A stretch of DNA of 64,000 bases from Micromonospora sp. WMMD1102 (GCF_029626265.1 NZ_JARUBN010000001.1:2356001-2420000); one strand, 5' to 3'. Positions 21,466 to 30,310 are shown, counted from the stretch's first letter. Notes: a model not told the origin generated them from the sequence alone. Numbers and translations: made by a program.

Positions 21466-23520
21466 ATGTCCCGACGGCGCCAACTGATCGGCGCGCTGCT
21501 GGTGACGGCGGCCGTACTGGCCGGGACGCCCACCGGCGTCCAGGCGGACGAGCGCCACCGACCCGACTCCCGGCGGAGTTTCGACCTACAGGCACACCGG
21601 GGCGGGCTCGGCCTGCGGGTGGAGAACAGCCTCGCCTCGTTCGGCAACGCGCTCCAGCTCGGGGTCAGCACCCTCGAACTGGACGTGCAGGTGACCGAGG
21701 ACCGGCAGCTGGTGGTCACCCACGACCGCCGGGTCAGCGGTACGAAGTGTGTCGACACCGGCCCGGCCACCCCCGGCGACCCCGAGTACCCGTACGTCGG
21801 CAAGTACGTCAACACGCTGAGCCTGGCCCAGGTGCGTACCCTCGACTGCGGTACGAAGACGCTGGCGGACAAGCCGGGGCAGCTCGCCGTACCCGGGGCC
21901 CGGATGCCGCTGCTGCGCGAGGTCTTCGCGCTCGTGAAGCGCTACCGGGCCGACGACGTCATGCTCAACGTGGAGACCAAGGTGGAGGCCGGCGCGCCGG
22001 CCGAGACCGCGCCCCGGGAGCAGTTCGTGCAGCTCACCGCCGCCGAGATCCGGGCCGCCGGGCTGCTGAGGCAGGTCACGGTCCAGAGCTTCGACTGGGG
22101 TGCCCTGATGCGGATGCGCCAGGTCGAGCCCCGGTTGCCGCTGGTGGCGCTCACCAACTACGACTTCCTGCAGACCGGGCAGCCCGGTGCGTCGCCGTGG
22201 CTCGGCGGCCTCGACATCGACGACTTCGACGGCGACCCGATCAGGGCGATCAGGACCTTCGGCGCCACCGCCTTCTCGCCGGTGCACGGCTTCCCGCAGA
22301 ACGGCACGGTCACCGACCCGGGCTACCGGCCGTACGTGACCAGGGAAATGGTGGCGCACGCGCACCGCTTCGGCATCAAGGTGGTGCCGTGGACGGTCGA
22401 CGACGTGCCGACGATGGCGAAGCTGCTCGACGACGGCGTGGACGGCATCATCACCGACTACCCGGACCGGCTGCGTACCCTGCTGGCGGAGCGCCGGATC
22501 GCGTTGCCGAAGGGCCACACCGCGCCGTTCGACATCGAGGCGCACCGGGGCGGTCGGGCCACCCGGCCGGAGAACACCCTGCCGGCCTTCGCCAACGCGC
22601 TCGCCAACCCGGCGATCTCCACACTCGAACTGGACACCGGGGTGACCCGGGACGGCCACCTGGTGGTGCTGCACGACCGTACCGTCAACGGCAGCCACTG
22701 CGTCGACACCGCACCGGCCCGGCCGGGCGACCCGGCGTTCCCGTACGTCGGCAAGCGGGTGCACGACCTCACGCTCAGGCAGCTCAAGACCGTCGACTGC
22801 GGCACGAAGACCCTGCCGGAGCTGCCGGATCAGGTCGCCGTGCCGGGTGCCCGGATCCCGACCCTGGACGAGGTCCTCGACCTGGTGCGCCGCAGCGGGC
22901 GCCGGGACGTTCGGCTGAACGTCGAGACCAAGCTCAGTCCGCTGGTGGCCGACACCGAGCCGTACCGCAGCTTCACCGCGAAGCTGGTCCGGGCGGTCGA
23001 GCGGGCCGGCTTCACCGACCGGGTGACGATCCAGTCCTTCGACTGGCGCACCATCACGCACGCCCGGAAGCTGAACCGGCGGATCGAGACCGTCGCCCTG
23101 GTCTGGCAGTACGGCCCGGCCGAGTGCGCCAGCCTGGCCGACGAGTGCTCGCTGCGGGCGGTCTACCACGACCCCTCGGTGCGCAGCCCGTGGACCGCCG
23201 GGCTGGACTGGCGGCGCTACCGGGACCTCGGCCGGCTGGTCCGGGCGGCCGGCGCCGGCACGGTCTCGGCCAACTGGCAGGTGCACGACCCGGCCCAGGG
23301 CACGGTGCCGTCCGCCGACTGGTACCTACGGCAGGACCCGGCGTACTTCCACGGCCCGACGGTCGCCGACCTGCAACGCCGGTACGGGCTGAAGGTGGTG
23401 CCGTACACCGTGGACGACCCGGCGGTGATGCAGCGGGTGATCGACCTCGGGGTGGACGGCATCATCACCGACTATCCGGAGCGGCTGGTGGCGGTGGCGA
23501 TCCGCAACGGACTGCGCTGA
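21466..23520 (+). CDS. Secreted protein with two tandem glycerophosphodiester phosphodiesterase domains
   Basis: 684 aa. A signal peptide (about 1-27, MSRRRQLIGALLVTAAVLAG) is followed by two full GDPD domains. Domain 1 begins FDLQAHRGGLGLRVENSLAS and has LELDVQVTEDRQLVVTHDRR; domain 2 begins FDIEAHRGGRATRPENTLPA and has LELDTGVTRDGHLVVLHDRT. Each keeps the HRG and the metal/catalytic ELD...HD residues, a 'NVETKx' strand, and ends in VDGIITDYP(D/E)RL. GDPDs hydrolyse glycerophosphodiesters, or related phosphodiesters such as teichoic acid, to glycerol-3-phosphate and an alcohol. Export implies an extracellular substrate. The internal duplication is unusual; single-domain proteins are about half this size. 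Confidence 0.93.
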   Translation: MSRRRQLIGALLVTAAVLAGTPTGVQADERHRPDSRRSFDLQAHRGGLGLRVENSLASFGNALQLGVSTLELDVQVTEDRQLVVTHDRRVSGTKCVDTGPATPGDPEYPYVGKYVNTLSLAQVRTLDCGTKTLADKPGQLAVPGARMPLLREVFALVKRYRADDVMLNVETKVEAGAPAETAPREQFVQLTAAEIRAAGLLRQVTVQSFDWGALMRMRQVEPRLPLVALTNYDFLQTGQPGASPWLGGLDIDDFDGDPIRAIRTFGATAFSPVHGFPQNGTVTDPGYRPYVTREMVAHAHRFGIKVVPWTVDDVPTMAKLLDDGVDGIITDYPDRLRTLLAERRIALPKGHTAPFDIEAHRGGRATRPENTLPAFANALANPAISTLELDTGVTRDGHLVVLHDRTVNGSHCVDTAPARPGDPAFPYVGKRVHDLTLRQLKTVDCGTKTLPELPDQVAVPGARIPTLDEVLDLVRRSGRRDVRLNVETKLSPLVADTEPYRSFTAKLVRAVERAGFTDRVTIQSFDWRTITHARKLNRRIETVALVWQYGPAECASLADECSLRAVYHDPSVRSPWTAGLDWRRYRDLGRLVRAAGAGTVSANWQVHDPAQGTVPSADWYLRQDPAYFHGPTVADLQRRYGLKVVPYTVDDPAVMQRVIDLGVDGIITDYPERLVAVAIRNGLR

Positions 23521-23537
23521 CCCTGTGATCGGAGTCG

Positions 23538-23575
23538 GCGGGTCCGGTCCGGCGTCGAACCGGGACCGGACCCGC
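23538..23575. terminator. Bidirectional hairpin between convergent genes
   Basis: A perfect 13-bp stem (GCGGGTCCGGTCC with its complement at 23563-23575) and a 12-base loop lies between the GDPD stop and the convergent methyltransferase stop. It is suited to ending both transcripts. No T-tract. Confidence 0.85.
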
Positions 23576-23599
23576 TCCCTCCGGACGCGGTGCTCCGGG

Positions 23600-24352
23600 C
23601 TAATCCTTGACGAGGTGCAGGTGCACCCAGCCGGGCTGGTAGCCGCGCAGCCAGACGCCGGGGAAATAGAGTGCCGAGCCGAGCGCCATGAGCGCCTTCG
23701 TCGTCAGCCCGCGTTCCGGGGCGACCAGCTTGGCGCCGCAGTGCACGCAGCCCTGCTCCTGCCCGTACGTCCCCCACGGGTTGCCCGCGAGGTCGAACAC
23801 CTTGGCGGCCAGGGCGTTGGTGCCGGTCCGCTGGCCGACCAGCGAGGTGGCCTCGATCCGCAGCCCGGCGAAGAGGCCACGCAGCCGGTCCATGGTGAAC
23901 GAGTTGACGTGCCCCCACGGGGGATTGCGCCGGCCGCAGCTGCGACAGGTCGTCTGGCCGAGCCGCAGGTCCTGCTCGAACGGCACTCCGACGACCAGGT
24001 GCCGCCGGGTCACCCGGGCCAGTTCGGCGCAGGCGGTGGCCAGCCGGTCGGTCGGTACGTGTTCCAGTACCTCGGTGCAGAGCACCAGGTCGAAACTGTC
24101 GTCCGGATAGTCCAGCGCGGTGATGTCGCCCTGGACGCAGCTCACCCGCTCGTGGTCGATCGTCGGCGCGGTGAGGTCGAGCGCGATCACCCGCCCGTAG
24201 TGCTCGGCGAGCCGGCGCGCCAGGTGACCGTCCCAGGCGCCGGCGTCGAGTGCCAGGCCGCCACCCGCCGGGATCAGCCGGAACAGATCGTCGATCCGCT
24301 CCCGCTCCTGGGGTGACTTCCGAGTTTCCGCACGCTGAACAGCCAGATCCAT
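23600..24352 (-). CDS. SAM-dependent methyltransferase with a four-cysteine pair
   Basis: A 250-aa class I methyltransferase; ATG preceded by AGGAGGG. The SAM-binding motif is LALDAGAWDGHLARRLAEHY, then VIALDLTAPTID and the post-motif DLVLCTEVLEHVP. Unusual are two CxxC pairs, CRSCGRRNPPWGH in the middle and GCVHCGAKL near the C-terminus, which could form a zinc site. It lies at the edge of the glycan cluster, 103 bases after the aminotransferase gene on the same strand. It may methylate a sugar or lipid-linked intermediate. The substrate cannot be told from sequence. Confidence 0.85.
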   Translation of the reverse strand: MDLAVQRAETRKSPQERERIDDLFRLIPAGGGLALDAGAWDGHLARRLAEHYGRVIALDLTAPTIDHERVSCVQGDITALDYPDDSFDLVLCTEVLEHVPTDRLATACAELARVTRRHLVVGVPFEQDLRLGQTTCRSCGRRNPPWGHVNSFTMDRLRGLFAGLRIEATSLVGQRTGTNALAAKVFDLAGNPWGTYGQEQGCVHCGAKLVAPERGLTTKALMALGSALYFPGVWLRGYQPGWVHLHLVKD

Positions 24353-24455
24353 GAAACTTCCCTCCTGCCTGCTCCAACGATTCCGACGAGCGGCCGGTGA
24401 CGGACATCCGGCAACGATGCGCAGGTCGGGCGTGTTCGACGGCCGGTGCGGCGGG

Positions 24456-25592
24456 TCAGCTTCGGTGCGCCGTGCTGGCGAAGTAGTCGCGTACCCGGGC
24501 GAGGACCGTCGCCAGCTGCCCGTCGGTCAGCTCCGGGTAGATCGGCAGCGAGAGGCACTCCCGGGCCCACGCCTCGGTCACCGGCAGGTCTCCGGGACGG
24601 TGACCGAGCGAGGCGTACGCCGGTTGCAGGTGCAGCGGGATCGGATAGTGCACGCCCGCGTCGATGCCGGCCCGGCGCAGGTGCTCCCGGAGGCCGTCCC
24701 GGTGTCGGCTGCGGAGCACGAACAGGTGGTACACCCCGCGCCGGTTCGGCGGCTCGACCGGGAGTACGAGGTCGCCGACCCCGGCCAGCCCGGTCCGGTA
24801 GCCGGCGGCCAGCTCCCGGCGGCGCCGGTTGTCCTCGGCCAGCGTGCGGAGCTTCACCGCCAGGACAGCCGCCTGGAGGGTGTCCATCCGTTCCGCGTAG
24901 CCGACGGTGAGGTGCTCGTACTTGCTGGTCCGTCCGTGGTTGGCCAGCCGGCGGATCCGTTCGGCGAGCACCGGGTCGGCGGTGGTGACCGCCCCGGCGT
25001 CGCCGAACGCCCCGAGGTTCTTGCCGGGATAGAACGAGAAGCAGCCGATCCGGCCGTAGCCGCCGGCCCGCAGCACCGAACCGTCGTCGCGGAGGTACTC
25101 GGCACCGTGCGCCTGGGCGGCATCCTCGACCACCGGCACCCCCGCGGCGGCGGCCAGCGCACCGATCGGATCGAGGTCGACCGGCAGGCCGTAGAGGTGC
25201 ACCGGGAGTACCGCCCGGACCCGGTCGACGACCGCCTTCAGAGCGTCCGGGTCCATTCCGCCGGTCTCGGCGTCGACCTCGACGAACCGGGGCCGGGCGC
25301 CCAGCCAGCTCACCGGTTCGGCGGTGGCGACGAAGGTGTGCGCCGGCACGGCCACCTCGTCACCGGGGCCCACGCCCAGCGCGGCCAGGCTCAGGTGGAT
25401 GGCGGCGGTACCGGAGGCCAACCCGACGGCGTGGGTGCTGCCGCAGAAGGCGGCGAACGCCGACTCGAACTCGCCGACCTCGCGACCGAGGATGAACCGG
25501 GTGTCCTCGACGACGGCACGGATCGCCGCGTCGATCGCCTCCCGGTGCCGGTCGTACGCGGCGGCCAGGTCGACCAGGGGAATTCGGGACAT
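24456..25592 (-). CDS. DegT/DnrJ/EryC1/StrS-family sugar aminotransferase
   Basis: 378-aa PLP enzyme that transaminates a keto-sugar nucleotide. ATG preceded by AGGAGCC; the frame is open far upstream but without homology. Landmarks: RFILGREVGEFESAFAAFCG, GLASGTAAIHLSLAALGVGP, PVVEDAAQAHGAEY, and the PLP lysine in CFSFYPGKNLGAFGDAG. The next gene upstream is a Gfo/Idh/MocA oxidoreductase 71 bases away on the same strand. That pairing is typical of routes in which a sugar is oxidised at C3 and then aminated, as in WbpB/WbpE or WlbA/WlbC. A 3-amino sugar is therefore the best guess. Confidence 0.93.
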   Translation of the reverse strand: MSRIPLVDLAAAYDRHREAIDAAIRAVVEDTRFILGREVGEFESAFAAFCGSTHAVGLASGTAAIHLSLAALGVGPGDEVAVPAHTFVATAEPVSWLGARPRFVEVDAETGGMDPDALKAVVDRVRAVLPVHLYGLPVDLDPIGALAAAAGVPVVEDAAQAHGAEYLRDDGSVLRAGGYGRIGCFSFYPGKNLGAFGDAGAVTTADPVLAERIRRLANHGRTSKYEHLTVGYAERMDTLQAAVLAVKLRTLAEDNRRRRELAAGYRTGLAGVGDLVLPVEPPNRRGVYHLFVLRSRHRDGLREHLRRAGIDAGVHYPIPLHLQPAYASLGHRPGDLPVTEAWARECLSLPIYPELTDGQLATVLARVRDYFASTAHRS

Positions 25593-25663
25593 TGGCAGGC
25601 TCCTGTGCTCGCGACGGTGATCAGGACGAGTCGGGTCGGGGCAGCTCGGGGTGGGTCGGGGGA

Positions 25664-26713
25664 TCAGGTCGGTAGGCCGGCCGTGGCGGTCGGCGCGGCG
25701 ACCAGGGGTACGGGTACTGTCGCGCCGCCGGCCCGCAGCGACGCGTCCACCGCCTCCAGCACCGCCACCACCCGGGCGCCGTTCCAGCCGTCGGTGCACG
25801 GCCGGGCTCCGGTGTCCACGCAGTCGAGGAAGTGCCGCAGTTCGCGTTCGAGCGGCTCCACCGTGTCCAGCGTCGGCACGTGCACCGCCTCGTCCCGCAG
25901 CCGGTATCGCCGCGGGCCCTGCCCGTCCGGCTCCAGCGGTTCCGCGCCCTTGTCGAAGACGGTGAGCCGGGCGTCGGTGTTCAGGTCGTCGTAGACCAGC
26001 ATCCGGCGGGTGCCGACCACTGTGGTACGGCGGGTCTTCGCCGGATCCAGCCAGCTCACGTGCATGTGTGCCACCACGTCTCCGGGATATCCGACGGTCA
26101 CGAAGACCACGTCCTCGACCCCGTCGTGCAGGTACCGCCCGCCCTGCGCGGCCACCCACCGGGGGGTGGTCCCGAGCAGGTAGTTGGCGATGGAGACGTC
26201 GTGCGGCCCGATGGACCAGAAGGTGTGCAGGTCGCTCTGGATCCGGCCGAGGTTGAGGCGCTGGGAGTGCAGGTGCAGCACGTCGCCGATCTCGCCGGAG
26301 CGAATGTAGTCGTGCATCCGCCGCACCGCCGGGACGTACTCGAAGGTGTGGCCGACCATCAGCACCAGGCCGGACCGGTCGGCGGTCTCGGCCAGCCCGA
26401 CGGCGTCGCCGGTCGACATCGCCAGCGGCTTCTCGACGAAGACGTGCCGGCCGGTGGCCAGTACCCGGCGGGCCAGCGGCGCGTGGCTCGGTGCCGGGGT
26501 GGCGATCAGGACCGCACCGACCCGGTCGTCGGCCAGCACCGTGTCCAGGTCGGCGGCGATCCGCAGGTACGGGTAGCGCTCCGCCGCGACGCGCCGACGG
26601 TCCGGACTGGCGTCGACCAGGTAGCGCCACCGTGCGGGGGCCAGCTTGTCGAGGTTGCGGGCCAGGTTTGTGCCCCAGTAACCGAAGCCGATCAGGGCCA
26701 GTTGTCCGGTCAC
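25664..26713 (-). CDS. Gfo/Idh/MocA-family NAD(P)-dependent sugar oxidoreductase
   Basis: 349 aa. The Rossmann motif ALIGFGYWGTNLARNL opens the protein, followed by family motifs DTVLADDRVGAVLIATPAPS and HVFVEKPLAMS with the conserved EKP lysine. A C-terminal alpha/beta domain contains SDLHTFWSIGPHDVSIANYL. The GTG start (VTGQLALIG) follows GGAGGCGG; the open frame extends to 26854. It probably oxidises a nucleotide sugar ahead of the aminotransferase encoded downstream. Exact substrate unknown. Confidence 0.9.
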   Translation of the reverse strand: MTGQLALIGFGYWGTNLARNLDKLAPARWRYLVDASPDRRRVAAERYPYLRIAADLDTVLADDRVGAVLIATPAPSHAPLARRVLATGRHVFVEKPLAMSTGDAVGLAETADRSGLVLMVGHTFEYVPAVRRMHDYIRSGEIGDVLHLHSQRLNLGRIQSDLHTFWSIGPHDVSIANYLLGTTPRWVAAQGGRYLHDGVEDVVFVTVGYPGDVVAHMHVSWLDPAKTRRTTVVGTRRMLVYDDLNTDARLTVFDKGAEPLEPDGQGPRRYRLRDEAVHVPTLDTVEPLERELRHFLDCVDTGARPCTDGWNGARVVAVLEAVDASLRAGGATVPVPLVAAPTATAGLPT

Positions 26714-27037
26714 GTACCGCCTCCATCGGGTCGCACGGTCGCCGGGGGCGCCGAAGCCGGGGCACCGGCGAACTCCACCGCATCCACGCGGCGACGAAAA
26801 TGTTTCCTGTTGGCGTGCTGCCCGCCGGAACGTCGAATCGGCCGGGTCTGTCACCCGGGATCGGATCCAGGTTTCCCGGACATGCTCCGACCGGCCGAGA
26901 ATTGTGCGTCAGCCGGCTACCCGGAATTGCTGGCAGCAATTTCCTGGATCGTGCTATGTGCCGGTGGTGACCCGCCAGTCGGCTGTCTGCTTCCCGACTC
27001 CGGTGCGCTACCTGCCTGGTCAGCCCGGTTGTCTCGG
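26714..27037 (-). other. Intergenic stretch between dehydratase and oxidoreductase genes
   Basis: 324 bases, both flanking genes leftward. The only structure seen is a hairpin at 26923-26944: GGAATTGCT, loop GGC, AGCAATTTCC, a 9-bp stem with one bulged base. It could terminate part of the dehydratase transcript or be a regulator site. No T-tract follows on the minus strand. The downstream genes may have their own promoter here. No gene-like frame was found. Confidence 0.45.
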
Positions 27038-28918
27038 TCAGGAGCGAGCGTTGCGCGTGGTCGGTATCAGCGTCATCGAATGCGGATCCTGGACGGTCTG
27101 ACCGCAGAGAGATGCGAGCCGCTCGATCAGCTTTTCCCGGTCGTCGAACGGGTCCAGCCCGATGACCTCGGCGGGATTCAACGCGGGTATCGGCACGTGG
27201 GAGATCAGTGGGTGCAGCGGCCGTACGTCCGGCTCGCCGGCACCGAACAGGTCCTCGTGCAGCTTCTCGCCGGGCCGTAGGCCGGTGTAGATGATCCGGG
27301 CCGGCTCGGATGCCTGGTCGGCGAGCTGCCGGGCCAGGTCGTCGATGCTCACCGGCCGGCCCATGTCGAGCACCAGCGCCTCGCCGTCCCGGCCGATCGC
27401 CGCGGCCTGTAGCACCAGGTGCACCGCCTCCTGCACCGTCATCAGATAGCGGGTCACCTCGGGATGGGTTACCGTCACCGGCAGCCCGGCCTCGATCTGC
27501 GCCCGGAAGGCGGTCACCACGGACCCCCGGCTGCCGAGTACGTTGCCGAACCGGACGCTGAGGAAGGTGCCGGCGCAGTTTGCGGCGGCGTACGCGGTGA
27601 GCCGCTCGGTGATCCGCTTGGAGTAGCCGAGCACGCTTATCGGGTTCGCTGCCTTGTCGGTCGAGATGTTGACGAACTTCTCCACCCCGCGACACGCGTC
27701 GAGGACCGCCAGCGTCCCCCAGACGTTCGTCTGCACCGCCTCGCCCGGGTGCTGCTGCAACAGCGGCAGGTGTTTGAGCGCGGCGGCGTGGAAGACGATC
27801 TCCGGGCGGCGTTCCGCCATGATCCGGGCGAGTCGTTCGGCGTCCCGGATGTCGGCGAGGATCAGCTCGGAGCTGTCCAGCAGGGCCCGGCCGGAGAGCG
27901 AGAGCTGGAGGCTGTGCAGGGCGGACTCGTCCCGGTCGAGCATCATCAGCTCGGCGGGATCGGCCTGGGCGATCTGCCGGCACAGCTCGGAGCCGATCGA
28001 GCCGCCGGCGCCGGTGACCAGGATCCGGCGGCCGGCGAGGCCGTTGTCGGAGCTGCGCAGGGTGGTCGCGACCTGCCGGCGGCCGAGCAGGTCGTCGATG
28101 TCGACGTCGCGTACGTCGGCGACGCTGATCCGGTGGTCGACCAGCTCGCGTACCGGAGGAAGGATCTTGAAGGCGGCCCCGGCGGCCAGGGTGGCGGTCC
28201 GGACCTTGCGGATCAGCTCGGCGTCCGCGTTGGCGACCGAGAAGATCACCGTGCCGGCGCCGGTGCGGGTCACCGCGGCGGCGATCTCGTCCCGACCGCC
28301 GAGCATCGGCACGCCGTCGATGCGCAGGTGCCGCTTCTCCGGGTCGTCGTCGAGCAGGCCGACCGGCAGGTAGCGCCCGCGCGGGTCGCTGACCATGGCG
28401 TGCAGCAGCGCCTGCCCGGCGGCACCCATCCCGAAGAGCAGCACCGGAACGGCGGACCGGATGGTCGGCCGTCGCGACCTGTCGCGCTGCTGTCGGTAGC
28501 CGACCCGGACGGAGAGCATGAGCAGCAGGGCCAGCGCCGCCCCGACCGGTGGGGTGCTGGCCGGCACGGGCCGGGGTGACATCGCGAGTACGGCGAACAG
28601 CATGACAGCCGCGACGCAGGCGACCGTGCCGGCGAGAGCGCGGGCGTCCTGGAGGCTGCCGAGCGGGTGCCGCCCCCAGCACCGCTGTCGCACCCGGGTC
28701 GCCAGACCGCTCAGCACGGCGGCGATCAGTCCGGCGCAGACCACTCTGCCGAGTTCGTCGACGGTGACGTCGAACTCGTGCCGCGCCCATGCCGCTGCCG
28801 CGAAGCCGCCCAACCACCCTGCGGTGTCGGTCGCCACCAGCGCCACTGAACGGCGCTGCGCGCCTCTTCGCGGGTTGATGGCGTGGGTGGCTGTGGGCGT
28901 GGCTGCACTCTGCTGCAT
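27038..28918 (-). CDS. Membrane-anchored nucleotide-sugar 4,6-dehydratase/epimerase (PglF/CapD/WbpM type)
   Basis: 626 aa, ATG preceded by AGGGAGCC. Four hydrophobic segments (about residues 24-135) precede a Rossmann-like domain (VLLFGMGAAGQALLHAMV) and a C-terminal short-chain dehydrogenase domain with GAGGSIGSELCRQIAQ. In this family UDP-GlcNAc is dehydrated to a 4-keto-6-deoxy sugar, the first step towards bacillosamine or other deoxy-amino sugars. The active-site segment reads STDKAANPISVLGYSKR: D421, K422 and K434 are kept, but the residue usually Met or Tyr (xMGxSK) is L430, with a Tyr two positions later. Activity or product may therefore differ. Confidence 0.9.
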   Translation of the reverse strand: MQQSAATPTATHAINPRRGAQRRSVALVATDTAGWLGGFAAAAWARHEFDVTVDELGRVVCAGLIAAVLSGLATRVRQRCWGRHPLGSLQDARALAGTVACVAAVMLFAVLAMSPRPVPASTPPVGAALALLLMLSVRVGYRQQRDRSRRPTIRSAVPVLLFGMGAAGQALLHAMVSDPRGRYLPVGLLDDDPEKRHLRIDGVPMLGGRDEIAAAVTRTGAGTVIFSVANADAELIRKVRTATLAAGAAFKILPPVRELVDHRISVADVRDVDIDDLLGRRQVATTLRSSDNGLAGRRILVTGAGGSIGSELCRQIAQADPAELMMLDRDESALHSLQLSLSGRALLDSSELILADIRDAERLARIMAERRPEIVFHAAALKHLPLLQQHPGEAVQTNVWGTLAVLDACRGVEKFVNISTDKAANPISVLGYSKRITERLTAYAAANCAGTFLSVRFGNVLGSRGSVVTAFRAQIEAGLPVTVTHPEVTRYLMTVQEAVHLVLQAAAIGRDGEALVLDMGRPVSIDDLARQLADQASEPARIIYTGLRPGEKLHEDLFGAGEPDVRPLHPLISHVPIPALNPAEVIGLDPFDDREKLIERLASLCGQTVQDPHSMTLIPTTRNARS

Positions 28919-29244
28919 CTACGGCTCCCTGGTCGGACTGCCCTGACGCAGGTCCGGATGAATCCTCGCCAGGTTAAGTACTATCTAGCCGACTTCCATG
29001 CGCGTTGCGGTTGTTTTAGAGTTTTTCGGGTAGTCGCGCGGATCCGTTTCATATTCCGAGAAGAGTCGCGGCGGTTTTCGCGGATGATTTTCGCGTGCTG
29101 TCGCGACACAGGTGGGACGTGACGTGGCCGTCTCCTTCGATACCGCTGCCGCGTTAGTCAGGCGGCGTGTGAAAACCGTAGCGTGTCCGAAAGTGCGTCC
29201 GGCGTACGCGTACCGGCGTCCGTCGAAGAAAAGGTTGACGAGAA
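28919..29244. other. Divergent intergenic region, dehydratase / epimerase genes
   Basis: 326 bases between divergent starts, noticeably richer in A/T than its surroundings (for example TTGTTTTAGAGTTTTTCG near 29010-29030). It must carry promoters for both directions of the glycan cluster. No credible gene and no clear operator were seen. GAAAAGG just before 29245 is the ribosome site of the epimerase gene. Confidence 0.5.
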
Positions 29245-30225
29245 ATGCGACTGTTGGTGACCGGCGGTGCCGGCTTCATCGGTGCGAACCTGACCCGGGC
29301 CGCGTTGGCGGACCCGGCCATCACCGACGTGCGGGTGGTGGACGACCTGTCGACCGGCGACCGGGGCAACCTGGCGGGGCTCGACGTCGAACTGGTGGTC
29401 GGTTCGATCCTGGACGAGCGGGTGCTCTCCGCGGCGGTCGCCGGCCGGGACGCGGTGGTGCATCTCGCGGCGCTGCCCAGCGTGCCGCGCTCGGTCAAGG
29501 ACCCGATGGCGTCGCACCGGGTCAACGCGACCGGGACGGTCTCGGTCTTCGAGGCGGCGCGCCGGCACGACGTACGGCACGTCGTGGTCGCCTCCTCCTC
29601 GTCGGTGTACGGGGCCAATCCGGACCTGCCGAAGAGCGAACTCGGCTGGACCAGGCCGTTGAGTCCGTACGCGGCGAGCAAGCTTGCCACCGAGGCGTAC
29701 GCCCTGGCCTACCAGGCCTGCTACGACCTGCCCACCCTCGCCTTCCGGTTCTTCAACGTCTACGGACCCCGGCAGCGGCACGACCACGCGTACGCGGCGG
29801 TGATCCCGAGGTTCGTGCACGCCGCGTTGCACGGCAGGCCGGTCGTCTTCTACGGCGACGGGCACCAGACCCGGGACTTCACGTACGTCGACACGGTCTG
29901 CACCGTGCTGCTGGACGCGGTGCGGCGCCAGGTGCACCACCCCCAGCCGGTGAACCTGGCCTTCGGCACGCAGACCGATCTGCACACGGTGGTGGCCGAA
30001 CTGGAACTGCTGCTGGCGCACCCGATCGAGCGGGAGGTCGCGCCGGACCGGACCGGGGACGTACGGCACTCCAGCGCCGACAACCGGCTGCTGCGCCAGC
30101 TCTTTCCGACGGTGTCGGCGACCTCGCTGACGGACGGCCTGCGGGCCACCGTGGACTGGTACCGGGCCCACTACGACCCGGCCGGGATGACCGGTGCGGC
30201 CGAGCCGAGCATCGTGCCCGCCTGA
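29245..30225 (+). CDS. NAD-dependent epimerase/dehydratase (UDP-glucose 4-epimerase-like)
   Basis: 326-aa extended short-chain dehydrogenase. The NAD-binding motif LLVTGGAGFIGANLTRA is at residues 3-19. The catalytic Ser/Tyr/Lys are in VVASSSSVYGAN and SPYAASKLATEAYA (YxxxK), and FRFFNVYGPRQ is the substrate-loop signature of the GalE/WbpP-like group. It probably epimerises a UDP-hexose or UDP-N-acetylhexosamine for the glycan cluster. It is transcribed alone rightward between leftward genes and converges on a glycosyltransferase gene. Confidence 0.92.
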   Translation: MRLLVTGGAGFIGANLTRAALADPAITDVRVVDDLSTGDRGNLAGLDVELVVGSILDERVLSAAVAGRDAVVHLAALPSVPRSVKDPMASHRVNATGTVSVFEAARRHDVRHVVVASSSSVYGANPDLPKSELGWTRPLSPYAASKLATEAYALAYQACYDLPTLAFRFFNVYGPRQRHDHAYAAVIPRFVHAALHGRPVVFYGDGHQTRDFTYVDTVCTVLLDAVRRQVHHPQPVNLAFGTQTDLHTVVAELELLLAHPIEREVAPDRTGDVRHSSADNRLLRQLFPTVSATSLTDGLRATVDWYRAHYDPAGMTGAAEPSIVPA

Positions 30226-30233
30226 CCGGTCGC

Positions 30234-30269
30234 CCGCGTCGCCAGGACCCGGTCCGGGCCGTGACGCGG
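30234..30269. terminator. Hairpin between convergent epimerase and glycosyltransferase genes
   Basis: Outer 7-bp stem CCGCGTC/GACGCGG enclosing the inner palindrome GGACC-C-GGTCC, eight bases past the epimerase stop. Plausible bidirectional terminator, no T-tract. Confidence 0.6.
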
Positions 30270-30276
30270 CCGAACA

Positions 30277-30310
30277 GTCGTGCCGGTCGGTCAGGTCGTG
30301 CCGGTCGGTC
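30277..30310. repeat. Short direct repeat at a gene end
   Basis: The 16-base unit GTCGTGCCGGTCGGTC occurs at 30277-30292 and 30295-30310, separated by two bases. The second copy encodes the last residues of the leftward glycosyltransferase and the first overlaps its stop codon, so a local duplication seems to have occurred at the 3' end. Confidence 0.8.

Noticed and set aside
24456..28817. A 1453-codon leftward open frame spanning several genes
   Set aside because: Only the last 378 codons (the aminotransferase) have protein character. The rest is the antiphase shadow of the oxidoreductase and dehydratase genes in GC-rich DNA.
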